From assembly GCF_036378875.1 (NCBI RefSeq), contig NZ_DASUVO010000028.1, forward strand, positions 1 through 64,000: a stretch of DNA of 64,000 nucleotides, in the 5' to 3' direction. The position numbers and the translations under genes were made by a program. Below the pieces are notes generated by a model that saw only the letters and a list, made by a program, of their open reading frames with translations, was not told the DNA's origin and searched no databases. Origin of the DNA: Actinophytocola sp036378875 (GTDB lineage Bacteria > Actinomycetota > Actinomycetes > Mycobacteriales > Pseudonocardiaceae). Of this stretch, positions 1 to 9,095 are shown piece after piece. Position 1 is the first letter of the stretch; every line of letters begins with the position of its first letter.

Positions 1-142
1 GAGTGGGTTGAGGCGTTCGCAGGAACAGTTCGATGCGAACGGAGCAACGCGAGCCATCGGAGCGGAAGTTTCGTCATGCTCCGTATCGGCGCCCTCACCT
101 GCGGTATTGACCGTTGCTGTCGTGTCTCGGCAGACTTGCGCA
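1..142. other. Non-coding left edge with a short inverted repeat
   Basis: No convincing gene lies here. GTTCGC at 15-20 is mirrored by GCGAAC at 35-40, which could be a terminator stem of a gene left of the window or an operator for the operon that follows. An open frame runs through this stretch into the next gene, but its residues show no motif and the ATG at 143 is the better start. Confidence 0.3.
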
Positions 143-1183
143 ATGACCGTTGGGGAATTACCCGAGAGATTAGACTTTCGTCATCGCTTCACCCCGCCTC
201 CTGACCTCGTTGTTTGGGGTCTTGGAAGAGTGGGCAGCGAAGTGCTCAGGACGGTCGCCGACCGGCACCGGCAACGGACCTTCGCGGCGGTGACCACCCA
301 GCCCCAGCTGGCAATGAGCCTCGGGCCCAACGTCATCCCGGTCGAGTTCGACGAGCTGGCCGGCAACCGCGCGCCCGTGCTGGTCTGCGTCGCGGACAAC
401 GAGGCGCTCGCACTGCGCTCGTGCACCGAGATCGAGACCGGCCGGATCACCGTGGCCCTGCGCAACCACCGGCTGATCACCGCGCATCTCGGGTCCCGGA
501 TGTGGCGCGACCGGCCTGTGCTGGTGGTGACCAACCCCGTGGAGTTGTTCTGCGCCAAGCTTGCCGAGGCCACCGGGCACGAGTCGGTGTTCGGCGTCGG
601 CATGCAGCTCGACGCCCAGCGGTGCCGGGACGTGCTCGCCACCGGCTGGCGGATCGAACTCGACCCCCACGAGCTGCCGGTCACCGGGATGCACGGCCTC
701 GAGCCGATTCCCGTGCTCTCGGCGGTGCCGGGACTCGCGGAAAGGATCGGCGCCGAGCCGTGGCCGGTGGTGACGGCAAGGCTGCAGGCGGCCGCGAACT
801 CCTTTCAGCTCAAGTGGATCCGGCATCCGGAGCGGATGGCGGCCATGTTCGAACGGCGTGGCGAGGCGCCGGCCGACGATCCGCATCGCCGCGTCGGCGT
901 GGCGGTCGCCGCACTGACGGCCGCCGAGTTCGACCGCGACCGGCCCCCGGTCGCCAGGGCGATCGGCCACGTCGCCGCCCTGGTGGACGCCTGGCTGGAC
1001 GGTGGTTCGGTCGCCGTCGCCGGTCCCTGTCGTACGGGCGACGAGCTGGTCTATCTCGGTGGCACGACAGAGCTTCCGAACGGGACGTTCCGCGTCCCGG
1101 ACCTCTCCCCCGTCGAGTCCGAACTGGTCGCGGGACAGGTCACCCGAATGCGCGCGCTCACCGAAGCGGTGGAGGCGGCGTGA
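143..1183 (+). CDS. Lactate/malate dehydrogenase-superfamily protein
   Basis: A 346-residue protein with the layout of the NAD-dependent 2-hydroxyacid (LDH/MDH) superfamily. It has a Rossmann GLGRVG loop at about residues 26-31, VTNPVE with the conserved Asn131, LDAQR carrying the Asp157/Arg160 pair, and GMHG with the proton-relay His184. The Arg-rich substrate loop of classical LDH/MDH is short or rebuilt, so the substrate is probably unusual. ATG at 143 was chosen because homology begins about 20 residues later and the upstream extension is featureless. It is the first gene of a tightly spaced rightward set with two glycosyltransferases and two exporters, which suggests tailoring of a small molecule or peptide rather than central carbon metabolism. 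Its role in that pathway is inference. Confidence 0.6.
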   Translation: MTVGELPERLDFRHRFTPPPDLVVWGLGRVGSEVLRTVADRHRQRTFAAVTTQPQLAMSLGPNVIPVEFDELAGNRAPVLVCVADNEALALRSCTEIETGRITVALRNHRLITAHLGSRMWRDRPVLVVTNPVELFCAKLAEATGHESVFGVGMQLDAQRCRDVLATGWRIELDPHELPVTGMHGLEPIPVLSAVPGLAERIGAEPWPVVTARLQAAANSFQLKWIRHPERMAAMFERRGEAPADDPHRRVGVAVAALTAAEFDRDRPPVARAIGHVAALVDAWLDGGSVAVAGPCRTGDELVYLGGTTELPNGTFRVPDLSPVESELVAGQVTRMRALTEAVEAA

Positions 1184-1232
1184 GCGGAGCTTGCGGAGCG
1201 TTCCGTCGCCACGGAGCGGGCGAGGAGGCGGC

Positions 1233-2456
1233 GTGACCAGGAAGCACGTGCTGGTCATCTCCTTGCAGGTGGGCAGCGGGGCGTCCAAAGGGCACCTCAA
1301 CCCGCTCGTCGGTGTCGCGCAGCACCTCATGGGGCGGGGCCACCGGGTGAGCTGGCTTCCGCTGCCGGCCGCCGTCGGGCCCGCTGACCGGGCTCAGCTG
1401 ACCGACGTGGGCGTCGAGCTGGTCGACCCGCCTCCGCTGCCGCCCGGTGTCATCGCCGGTCCCACGGAACTGGCCGCGATCGCGCGGGACCCGGCCCGGA
1501 TCTGGGAGGCCTACCGCTCCTTCCTCCTGGACCCCGTGCCGCACCTCCTCGACGACGTCGGCGCGGCGCTGTCGCGACTGGAGCCGGACATCGCGTTGAT
1601 CGACACCATGTCCTACACCGGGATCATCGCCTGCGAGCTGGCCGGGCTGCCGTGGGTCGGCGCGTGCGCCGGCCTGAAACTGGTGCACCCACCGGGTTTC
1701 AGCGCGGCCTACCGGGGCGACATGACGCCCATCGTGCGGCCGAGGACCGAGCTGTTCGCACAGTTCGGGATGGCGCCCGACTTCCGTCTCTTCGAGTGCC
1801 CGTCGCCGACGGCCAACGTGGTGTTCGGCACGGAAGAACTCGTCGGCGACGTGTTCCCGCCGCGGCGGACCTGGCTCGTCGGGCCGACCATCGCGCCACG
1901 TCGCCGTGGTGACGAGACCGCGTTCCCGTTCGACCGGATACCCACCGACCAGCCGCTCGTGTACGCCTCCTTCGGCAGTGTCCACACGCGACTGTCGGGT
2001 GACGGCGTGATCGACGCGCTGGTCGAGGCGACCGCGAAGCTGGGCGCCACGCTGGTGATCAGCTCGGAGGCCGTGGCACAGCGCGCCGACGAGCTCCCGG
2101 CCCACACGATCGCGACGCCCTACGTCCCACAGCTCGAGATGCTCGGCCGGGCCGACGCGTTCGTCAGCCACGGCGGCGCCAACTCGGTGATGGAGGCCAT
2201 GTACTTCGGCGTGCCGCTGCTCGTGATCCCGCTGGCCAGCGACCAGCCGATGCAGGCGGGCCTGGTGGAACGCGCGGGCGCCGGGATCGCGGTGGAACGC
2301 GAGGACCTGACCACGGACTCGGCGGTCGCCGCGCTCACCCGGCTGCTCGACCCCGACGACCCGATCAGACACACCGTCGCCCGGATCCAGAAGTCCTACC
2401 GGGCAGGCGACGGCGCGCGGAGAGCGGCCGAGATCGTCGAGCAAGCCGCCTCCTGA
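1233..2456 (+). CDS. GT1-family (MGT-like) glycosyltransferase
   Basis: A 407-residue GT-B glycosyltransferase of the UDP-glucuronosyl/macrolide glycosyltransferase type. The N-terminal half has GHLNP with the likely catalytic base His21. The C-terminal half has the nucleotide-sugar signature at about 297-341: a YVPQ start, HGG at 313-315, a VMEAMYFGVPLL stretch and SDQPMQA. The start is GTG at 1233, preceded by a GAGGAGG ribosome site. It should transfer an activated sugar (probably UDP- or dTDP-linked) to a hydroxyl, amine or thiol of a small molecule or peptide. Its place between a dehydrogenase and a GT2 enzyme supports a glycosylated product exported by the ABC proteins downstream. Confidence 0.85.
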   Translation: MTRKHVLVISLQVGSGASKGHLNPLVGVAQHLMGRGHRVSWLPLPAAVGPADRAQLTDVGVELVDPPPLPPGVIAGPTELAAIARDPARIWEAYRSFLLDPVPHLLDDVGAALSRLEPDIALIDTMSYTGIIACELAGLPWVGACAGLKLVHPPGFSAAYRGDMTPIVRPRTELFAQFGMAPDFRLFECPSPTANVVFGTEELVGDVFPPRRTWLVGPTIAPRRRGDETAFPFDRIPTDQPLVYASFGSVHTRLSGDGVIDALVEATAKLGATLVISSEAVAQRADELPAHTIATPYVPQLEMLGRADAFVSHGGANSVMEAMYFGVPLLVIPLASDQPMQAGLVERAGAGIAVEREDLTTDSAVAALTRLLDPDDPIRHTVARIQKSYRAGDGARRAAEIVEQAAS

Positions 2457-2484
2457 CCGGAGTGTGGCAGGAAGGGGTCGGTTC

Positions 2485-3399
2485 GTGAGTGGACCGCTGT
2501 GCACCGTCGTCGTTCCCACCTACAACCGGAAACGATTACTCGAGCTCACGCTCGACTCGCTCGACAAGCAGAACCTGCCCAGGGACCGGTTCGAGGTGCT
2601 GGTCGTCGACGACGGCTCCAGTGACGACACGGCGACCATGGTGCGGGGCTTCGAAGACCGGCTCGACCTGCGGTACTTCTTCCAGCCGGACGAGGGTTAC
2701 CGGCTGGCGAAGGCACGCAACGTCGGCATCACCCATGCCCGTGGCGAGATCTGCGTGTTCGTGGACGCCGGGGTACTGCTGCACTCAGATGCCGTGGGCG
2801 CGCACGTGACCACCCACGAAACCACGGCGGAACCGCTGGCGCTGAACGGGTACGTGTTCTGTTTCAACCTCGACAACGACGACGCCGCGCTCATCAGGAA
2901 GTTCATCGATGTCGACGACGTCGACACGACCATCGCGTCGATGGCGCAGACGGGTGCGTGGCCGGACCTCCGCGAGGACTTCTATACGCGGTACACCGAC
3001 GACTTCGACCACGTCCCCGCACCGTGGCTGATGCACTGGGGCTGCCACGCCTCGGCGCGGACCGAACAGCTGCGCTCGGTCGGCATGTGTGACGAGTGGT
3101 TCCAGCAGTGGGGTGGGGAGGACCTCGACCTCGCCTATCGGCTGCACCGTGACGGCGCGCGGTTCGCCGTGAACCGGGCGGCGAGCTCCATTCACTACCC
3201 GCACGACAAGGACCACACCGACAACGCGAAATCCGCGCAGTACAACTACCGGTATATGGCGCGGAAATATCGGACACCGATAACCTGGTTGCTGACCGAG
3301 GTGCCCGAAGTCAACTTCGGCACGCTCAACGAGGTCATCCAGGAACGCGGACTGCCCAGTTGCGCCGATTATGTCGCCAAGAGCGAGGTCACACGATAG
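2485..3399 (+). CDS. GT2/GT-A glycosyltransferase with WGGEDLD C-terminal motif
   Basis: A 304-residue GT-A fold enzyme. The N-terminus has VVVPTYNR and VVDDGSSDDT (residues about 41-49), and VDAG near 93-96 replaces the usual DxD. The C-terminal half has QWGGEDLDLAYRLHRDG at about 208-224, the acidic motif typical of the galactosyltransferase-associated C-terminal region seen in some peptide or polysaccharide GT2 enzymes. GTG at 2485 is preferred over GTG at 2464 because GGAAGGGG lies 7 nt upstream of it. Codon 18 (2536-2538) is a rare TTA, a possible bldA-type control point. Acceptor unknown; in this setting a peptide or the same product decorated by the GT1 enzyme is plausible. Confidence 0.8.
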   Translation: MSGPLCTVVVPTYNRKRLLELTLDSLDKQNLPRDRFEVLVVDDGSSDDTATMVRGFEDRLDLRYFFQPDEGYRLAKARNVGITHARGEICVFVDAGVLLHSDAVGAHVTTHETTAEPLALNGYVFCFNLDNDDAALIRKFIDVDDVDTTIASMAQTGAWPDLREDFYTRYTDDFDHVPAPWLMHWGCHASARTEQLRSVGMCDEWFQQWGGEDLDLAYRLHRDGARFAVNRAASSIHYPHDKDHTDNAKSAQYNYRYMARKYRTPITWLLTEVPEVNFGTLNEVIQERGLPSCADYVAKSEVTR

Positions 3400-3419
3400 C
3401 GGCCAAGCGCGGTAAAGGC

Positions 3420-5261
3420 ATGAGAACACATTCCTCGCGACAGTTGTTCGCCGCCAGGTGGGACATTGTCCGCCTGCTTCCCCGTGCAGGTGGTGGTCTG
3501 GTCGCCGCGCTGGTCGTGGTCGACCTGCTGCTGGGGCTCCTCCCGATCGTGTTCGCCGTGGCGACGGCGAACGTGCTCGGGCGGGTGCCGGCCGCCGTCG
3601 ACGCCGGACTGGACTCGGCCGCGTGGCGCTCGCTGGTCACGGTGTTCGGTGTGGCGGCCGCCGCGTTCGTCACCAGACAGCTGCTCGTGCCGGTCGAACG
3701 GGCCATGGGCGAGCTGATGACGCGCCGGATCGACGGCCAGGTGGTCGACGAGCTGATGGCCGCGTCGCTGCGCAGCCCCGGCCTCGGTCCGCTGGAGGAC
3801 CAGCGGGCACTCGACGCGCTCCGCACCGCAGCGCGGGAGGTGGAGTTCGGCGTGCGGAGTCCCGGCCGGGCGGCCGCCGGTCTGCTCGCGCTGGTCGCCC
3901 GGTACACGGAGCTCACCGGCTACGCCGTCGCCGTAGGAGTGGTGTTCTCGTGGCTCGGAGCCGCGGCGTTGGTCGGCACCGTGCTGTTGTTCCGCCACGG
4001 CCAGCGGGGCGGGCTGCGGCGGTACGCGAGGACGCGGGTCCGGCTCGCCGCCGACGAGCGCGAGATCGACTACCTACGCCAGCTCGCCGGCGGGGCCGCC
4101 GCCGGCAAGGAGATCCGGGTCTTCGGACTCGTCGGCTGGCTACGGGCACGCCTGCGCGCCACCCACCTGCGTTTCCTCGACGTGCTCTGGGCGGAACGCC
4201 GGCGCATCTACCTGTGGCCGTTCGTCTTGTTCTCGATCGTGGGGCTCGCGGTCACGGGCGTGGTCCTCGGGGTCGTCGGCGCGACGGCGGACTCGCTGAC
4301 GTTCACGGACTTCGTCCTCGTCGCGACGTCGACCCTCGGCCTGCTGCGGCTGGCCGAGCACTACCCCGAGGCGGACATGCCGACCGTGATCGGCATGAGC
4401 GCCTACCAGGCGGTACGGCGGTTCGCGGAGCACGTCGACGACTCCCGGGAACCCCCACCGCCTCGTGCGGCCGTGCCAGAGCCGGTCGGCGCCATCCGGT
4501 TCGAGGGGGTCGGCTTCCACTATCCCGGCCAGCGAAAGCTGATCCTCGACGGGTTGGACCTGACGATCCCCGTCGGCCGCTGCACGGCGATCGTCGGCGT
4601 GAACGGCGCGGGCAAGACCACGCTGGTCAAGCTGCTGGCCAGGCTCTACGAACCGACGGCCGGCGCGATCACGCTGGACGGCGTCGACATCCGCGACCTC
4701 CCGCTCGACAGGTGGCGCGCCACGCTCAGCGTGATCTTCCAGGACTTCGTGCGGTACGAGTCGTCCGTCGCGGACAACATCGGGCTCGGCGCCGTCGACT
4801 GGATCGACGATCGGGAGACGGTCCGCGAGGTCGTCGAGTCGGTCGGGCTCACCGACACCGTGGCCCGCCTCCCCCACGGCCTGGACACCCCGCTGGCGCG
4901 GCACCTCACCGGCGGAGCGGAGCTGTCCAGCGGCCAGTGGCAGCGCGTCGCGCTGGCCCGGGCGCTGTTCGCACTGCGCCACGGTGCCTCGATCGTCGTG
5001 CTGGACGAGCCGACCGCGAGCCTGGACGTGCGCGCGGAAGCGGGCTTCTTCGCGGAGTTCGCCGGCCTCGCCGCGGGGGCGACCACTCTGCTGATCTCCC
5101 ACCGGTTCTCGACCGTGCGGCACGCCGACCACATCGTGGTCCTCGAGCACGGCAGGGTCGTCGAACAGGGCGACCACGCCGGCCTGCTGGCCCGCGACGG
5201 ACGCTACGCGGAGCTGTTCCGGTTGCAAGCCAACAGGTTCACCGAGGAATCCGTCCAATGA
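3420..5261 (+). CDS. Fused ABC exporter (membrane plus ATPase domains)
   Basis: A 613-residue half-transporter with an N-terminal membrane domain (hydrophobic stretches near 26-55, 70-90, 160-190 and 268-290) and a C-terminal ATPase. Walker A is GVNGAGKTT at about 393-401, the signature is LSSGQ at about 502-506, and Walker B is IVVLDE at about 525-530, followed by a switch His in LLISHR. It is type-IV exporter-like, as used for lipids, peptides and natural products. The start is ATG at 3420, 20 nt after the GT2 stop. It overlaps the next gene by ATGA and most likely pairs with it as a heterodimer that exports the product of this locus. Confidence 0.85.
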   Translation: MRTHSSRQLFAARWDIVRLLPRAGGGLVAALVVVDLLLGLLPIVFAVATANVLGRVPAAVDAGLDSAAWRSLVTVFGVAAAAFVTRQLLVPVERAMGELMTRRIDGQVVDELMAASLRSPGLGPLEDQRALDALRTAAREVEFGVRSPGRAAAGLLALVARYTELTGYAVAVGVVFSWLGAAALVGTVLLFRHGQRGGLRRYARTRVRLAADEREIDYLRQLAGGAAAGKEIRVFGLVGWLRARLRATHLRFLDVLWAERRRIYLWPFVLFSIVGLAVTGVVLGVVGATADSLTFTDFVLVATSTLGLLRLAEHYPEADMPTVIGMSAYQAVRRFAEHVDDSREPPPPRAAVPEPVGAIRFEGVGFHYPGQRKLILDGLDLTIPVGRCTAIVGVNGAGKTTLVKLLARLYEPTAGAITLDGVDIRDLPLDRWRATLSVIFQDFVRYESSVADNIGLGAVDWIDDRETVREVVESVGLTDTVARLPHGLDTPLARHLTGGAELSSGQWQRVALARALFALRHGASIVVLDEPTASLDVRAEAGFFAEFAGLAAGATTLLISHRFSTVRHADHIVVLEHGRVVEQGDHAGLLARDGRYAELFRLQANRFTEESVQ

Positions 5262-7030
5262 GGACGCTGATGAGCGGCGCCAGGACGATGCTCGCCACAG
5301 CGTGGCGGATGAGCCCGTTCCGGACGGCACTGTCGGTGGTCCTGATGGTGGCCGGTGCCCTCGCCGCGCCGCTGTTGGCGGCCGCACTGGGCTGGATGGC
5401 CCACGAGGTCGCCTCCGCCGACGGGGCGGACGCCGTGCGCGCGGGTGTGACCGTCGCCGTGCTGGCGGTCATGGTGCTCACCCTCGCGCACTTCGCGCAC
5501 GTGGCCTACTACGAACTGGCCGAACTGGCCGAGCTGGACTTCGACGAGCGCGTGATCGAGGCGTCGAACGGCTCGGCCGGCATCGAACACCACGAGCGGG
5601 CCGAGCACGCCGACACGTGGACCGTGCTGCGGCAGGACGGCAGGCGGTTCCGAGCCGGCCTGGAGGCGTTGCTCAACGGCGTCGGTCTGGTCCTCGCCAT
5701 GGGGCTCACCTCGGTCCTGCTGTCGTCGCGAAACCCCTGGCTGCTGCTCCTCCCTCTGGCAGCGGTGCCACCCCTGATCGCCGGGCGGGCGGCCGAGCGG
5801 ATCCTCGACCGTGCCCAGACCGCGACCGCCGAACCGACCAGGGCCGCGCTCAACCTGTTCCACCTGACCACTTCCGCACGCCTGGCGGGAGAGCTGCGGG
5901 TGTCCGGCGTCCAGGACGAGCTGCGCACCCGGCACCGCCGGCTGTGGGACACGGCGACGGAAGGCCTGTGGCGCGCACACCTGACGGCGACGTGGGTGCG
6001 CGCGGCGGGGCAGCTCGTCTTCGCGCTCGCCTACATCGCGGGTGTGCTGCTCGTGGTCCGCGACGCGATAGCGGGGCGGCGCGGGGTGGGCGACGTGGTG
6101 CTGGTGATCGTGCTCGCCACCCAGGTCAACCAGCAGGTCGCCACCGCGGTCACCCTGCTGCGCGACCTGCACCGGATGGCGGCCGCGTACCGTCGCCTCG
6201 CCGAGGTCGACGCGGTGGTGCGCGCCACCGCCCCGACCCGGTCGGGCCACTGCCCGCCCCGCCGGCTGCGGGACGGGATCACGCTCGACGGGGTGGCCTT
6301 CACCTATCCGGGCACCGACACGCCGGTGCTGCACACAGTGGACCTCCACGTCCCGGCCGGCGCCACCGTCGCGATCGTCGGCGAGAACGGCGCCGGGAAG
6401 TCCACTGTGGTCAAGCTGCTCTGCGGGTTCTACCAGCCGACCGAAGGCCGGATCCTGGTCGACGGAACGGACCTGCGGACCATGCCGCCCGAGATGTGGC
6501 GCGCACGGGTCGCGGCCGGGTTCCAGGACTTCGTCCGGTACGAGCTGACGGCACAGCAGGCGGTCGGCATCGGCGACCTGCCCCGGGTGTCGTCGGAGCC
6601 CGCTGTCCGCGCGGCACTGGACCGCGCCAACGCCACCGGTGTGGTGTCCGACCTGCACACCCAGCTGGGCAGGAGCTACACCGACGGCGCAGAACTCTCC
6701 GGCGGGCAGTGGCAGAAACTCGCGCTCGGCCGGGCGATGATGCGCGAGACGCCCCTGCTGCTCGTCCTCGACGAACCGGCGTCGGCGCTGGACCCCGAGG
6801 CGGAGCACCTGCTGTTCCAGCGGTACACCGAGCACGCCCGACGGGTGGCGCGGCGGACGGGCGGGGTCACCGTCTTCGTGTCCCACCGGTTCTCCACCGT
6901 GCGCATGGCCGACCTGATCGTCGTGGTCAAGGACGGCCGCGTGGTGGAGACGGGTGACCACACCACGCTCACCGGAGGAACCGGCCTCTACGCCGAGCTG
7001 TTCGCACTCCAGGCCGAGGCGTACCGCTGA
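5258..7030 (+). CDS. Second fused ABC exporter subunit
   Basis: A 590-residue ABC half-transporter whose ATG overlaps the TGA of the previous gene (ATGA), a sign of coupled, equal translation. The membrane domain spans roughly residues 20-300. Walker A GENGAGKST is at about 375-383, with LSGGQ near 490 and Walker B LLLVLDE after it. Both proteins carry complete ATPase motifs, so neither site looks degenerate by inspection. The last 62 bases overlap the 3' end of the convergent sigma-factor gene. The pair probably forms one exporter for the glycosylated product. Confidence 0.85.
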   Translation: MRTLMSGARTMLATAWRMSPFRTALSVVLMVAGALAAPLLAAALGWMAHEVASADGADAVRAGVTVAVLAVMVLTLAHFAHVAYYELAELAELDFDERVIEASNGSAGIEHHERAEHADTWTVLRQDGRRFRAGLEALLNGVGLVLAMGLTSVLLSSRNPWLLLLPLAAVPPLIAGRAAERILDRAQTATAEPTRAALNLFHLTTSARLAGELRVSGVQDELRTRHRRLWDTATEGLWRAHLTATWVRAAGQLVFALAYIAGVLLVVRDAIAGRRGVGDVVLVIVLATQVNQQVATAVTLLRDLHRMAAAYRRLAEVDAVVRATAPTRSGHCPPRRLRDGITLDGVAFTYPGTDTPVLHTVDLHVPAGATVAIVGENGAGKSTVVKLLCGFYQPTEGRILVDGTDLRTMPPEMWRARVAAGFQDFVRYELTAQQAVGIGDLPRVSSEPAVRAALDRANATGVVSDLHTQLGRSYTDGAELSGGQWQKLALGRAMMRETPLLLVLDEPASALDPEAEHLLFQRYTEHARRVARRTGGVTVFVSHRFSTVRMADLIVVVKDGRVVETGDHTTLTGGTGLYAELFALQAEAYR

Positions 7031-8000
7031 GCGTCACCGGTAGTCCGAACCGGGGGAAGAGGGCGTCCGTGTGGAAGCGGGCGATGTGGTGGATCCGGTC
7101 GCCTGCCATGGTGAGCACGAAGAGCCCGGCTGGCGAGCCCGGTTCGCCGAGGTACACGCCGTAGGCGGGCTGGCCGTTGGCCTTCGTCGGCACGAGACGG
7201 ACGCGGAGGTCGGACCGGTGGGTGAACGAGACACGCAGGAAGGCCGCGATCGCGGCGGTGCCGTGGTACTCGTGCGGTGCCGGTGGCATGGACAGCCACG
7301 CGTCGTCGGTGAGCAACGCGATCACGCCGTCGATGTCGGCCGAGGTGAACGCCTCAGCGAACCGGCGGCCGAGGTCACGCTCCTTCTCCGGTTCCGGCCG
7401 GGGCGTGCGGGTGTCGGCCTGGAGTGCCGCGCGGGCGCGTTGGAGGGCGCCTTTGACCGCTGTCGGCGTGGTGGCGAGCATCTCGGCGACCTCGTCGGCG
7501 GTGAAGCCGAGGACGTCGCGTAACACCAGGGTGGCCGCCTGCCGCGGTGGCATGCGCTGGAGCGCCGAGACGAAGGCCAGCTCGACCGCCTCCATGGTCT
7601 GGTAACGCGCCGCCGGTTCCGGCGCGGCGTCGGCGATGCCCGCCAGCAGCGCGTCCGGGTAGGGCTGCAGCCAGGTGATCTCGGAACGCCGGGACGGTTC
7701 GGGTGGCTGGAACGGCGGCACCGGCTCTGGCGGCGTCCGTCGCTTGGCGTCACGCATCGCGTTGAGGCAGCGGTTGGTGGCGATCCGGTACAGCCAGGCC
7801 CGCACCGACGCCCGGCGCTCGAACCCGGCCAGACCACGCCAGGCCGCGAGCAGCGTCTCCTGCAGCACGTCCTCGGCGTCGGTCAGCGACCCGAGCATGC
7901 GGTAGCAGTGCACCCGCAGCTCCCGCCGGTACGGCTCGACGAGCTCGGCGAACGCGTGCTCGTCTCCGGTCACGGCCCGGTCCACCACGTCCTGCTCCAT
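6969..8000 (-). CDS. ECF sigma factor with C-terminal SnoaL-like domain
   Basis: A 343-residue extracytoplasmic-function sigma factor of the long, SnoaL-tailed type (the TIGR02960-like SigG/SigX5 group). Region 2 includes HCYRMLGSLTDAEDVLQE and AWLYRIATNRCLNAMRD. Region 4 includes LPPRQ-like and LGFTADEVAEML stretches near residues 160-195. The rest is an NTF2/SnoaL fold (about 215-320) that in this group acts as a built-in sensor replacing an anti-sigma factor. ATG at 8000 follows the end of the divergent promoter gap. About 20 C-terminal codons read antisense through the ABC exporter gene, so the native end may have drifted. A free SnoaL protein is transcribed divergently 81 bp away. Confidence 0.85.
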   Translation of the reverse strand: MEQDVVDRAVTGDEHAFAELVEPYRRELRVHCYRMLGSLTDAEDVLQETLLAAWRGLAGFERRASVRAWLYRIATNRCLNAMRDAKRRTPPEPVPPFQPPEPSRRSEITWLQPYPDALLAGIADAAPEPAARYQTMEAVELAFVSALQRMPPRQAATLVLRDVLGFTADEVAEMLATTPTAVKGALQRARAALQADTRTPRPEPEKERDLGRRFAEAFTSADIDGVIALLTDDAWLSMPPAPHEYHGTAAIAAFLRVSFTHRSDLRVRLVPTKANGQPAYGVYLGEPGSPAGLFVLTMAGDRIHHIARFHTDALFPRFGLPVTLSGTPRPGVRTARRRGRFLR

Positions 8001-8081
8001 GCGCGGATCCTGCCACCGTTCCGTTCGCGACCGAGTCGGTGTCTGGACAGTCAGCACGACCGACACGACAAGGAGACGACC

Positions 8082-8462
8082 ATGACGACCAGTCCGGCAC
8101 TGCGCACCGCGCTCGCCTACCACCAGGCATGGACCAACCACGATCTGGACACCGCCATGACCCACATCGCCGACGACATCGTCTGCGACGCGCCGGCCGG
8201 CCGCATCGAGGGCAGCGAGGCGTACCGGGGCTTCATGGGGCCGTTCGTGGACATCCTGAAGAACGCGACCCTCATCGCCGCCTTCGGTGACGACGACACG
8301 GCCGTGATCGTGTACGACACCGAGTCCGTGCCGGTGGCGAGCGCGCCAGCGGCCGAGTGCGTGACCGTCAGGAACGGCTTGATCACCTACAGCCGCTTCA
8401 TCTTCGACCGCACGCCGTTCGACGCCGCCCGCGCCGCGGCGGGACAGCATGTGAATCCGTAG
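8082..8462 (+). CDS. SnoaL-like (NTF2-fold) small protein
   Basis: A 126-residue single-domain NTF2-like protein. The segment YHQAWTNHDLDTAMTHIADD and the following AxxGxEAYRGF are typical of the SnoaL-like clan. The start is ATG at 8082 after an AAGGAG ribosome site. It is read away from the SnoaL-tailed sigma factor, leaving a shared 81-bp promoter gap, so it is a likely target of that sigma factor. The fold is used for binding or transforming small hydrophobic molecules; no catalytic residues could be assigned. Confidence 0.7.
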   Translation: MTTSPALRTALAYHQAWTNHDLDTAMTHIADDIVCDAPAGRIEGSEAYRGFMGPFVDILKNATLIAAFGDDDTAVIVYDTESVPVASAPAAECVTVRNGLITYSRFIFDRTPFDAARAAAGQHVNP

Positions 8463-8621
8463 CGACTACGCGCCGCGAACAGGGTGGCGGTGTGGCCGTT
8501 GCCCTGTTCGGCGGTCGTGTACAGGCTGGCCTCACGACTCGACGCTGCTCGAACGTGTCACGATCTGCGGGTCCGCGATCTTGGCAGGTTCGGCGGACTC
8601 GACCACGAGAAGGGAACCGCC

Positions 8622-9044
8622 ATGCTGCGCTACCCGCTACTGCACCCACCGCTGCTCGCAAGCCTCGCGGCGACCGGCCACGGCTCGCGCATCCTGATCG
8701 CTGACGCCAACTACGCGCACGCGACGAACGTCGCGCCGACCGCCGAGGTGATCTACCTGAACCTGCGTCCAGGGCTGGTGGGCATCGACGACATCCTCAG
8801 CACTCTGCTCACCGCGGTGCCGCTCGAGGCGGTGCACACGATGCGGCCGGACGACGGCACCACACCCGAGTTCTGGCAGGACTACGAACGCCTCCTCGGC
8901 CCCGACCTCCCACTCGAACCCCTCGAGCGACTCGAGTTCTACCGCACCTGCCGCGAACCCGACCTCGCGCTGTGCATCGCATCGGGCGACACCCGCCACT
9001 ACGCGAACCTGCTGCTGACCGTCGGATTCCTGCCGCCCGGCTGA
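8622..9044 (+). CDS. RbsD/FucU-family sugar mutarotase-like protein
   Basis: A 140-residue protein of the RbsD/FucU fold, which interconverts anomers of ribose or fucose. Supporting stretches are MLRYPLLHPPLLASLAATGHG, with the conserved GHG near residue 20, IADANY, and the C-terminal IASGDTRHYANLLLTVG matching the family signature that ends in YxN. It starts at ATG 8622. It stands alone without sugar transport or kinase genes, so the substrate cannot be read from context. It converges on the lodB-like gene with a 51-bp gap. Confidence 0.8.
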   Translation: MLRYPLLHPPLLASLAATGHGSRILIADANYAHATNVAPTAEVIYLNLRPGLVGIDDILSTLLTAVPLEAVHTMRPDDGTTPEFWQDYERLLGPDLPLEPLERLEFYRTCREPDLALCIASGDTRHYANLLLTVGFLPPG

Positions 9045-9095
9045 CGAGCCTCGCGCCCAGCCCGCTGCTCGAAGTCCTCGGCAGCGCCGCGTCAC

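Noticed and set aside
8..142. N-terminal extension of the dehydrogenase-like gene, or a precursor peptide
   Set aside because: No ribosome site, no leader or core pattern, and no homology before the ATG at 143.
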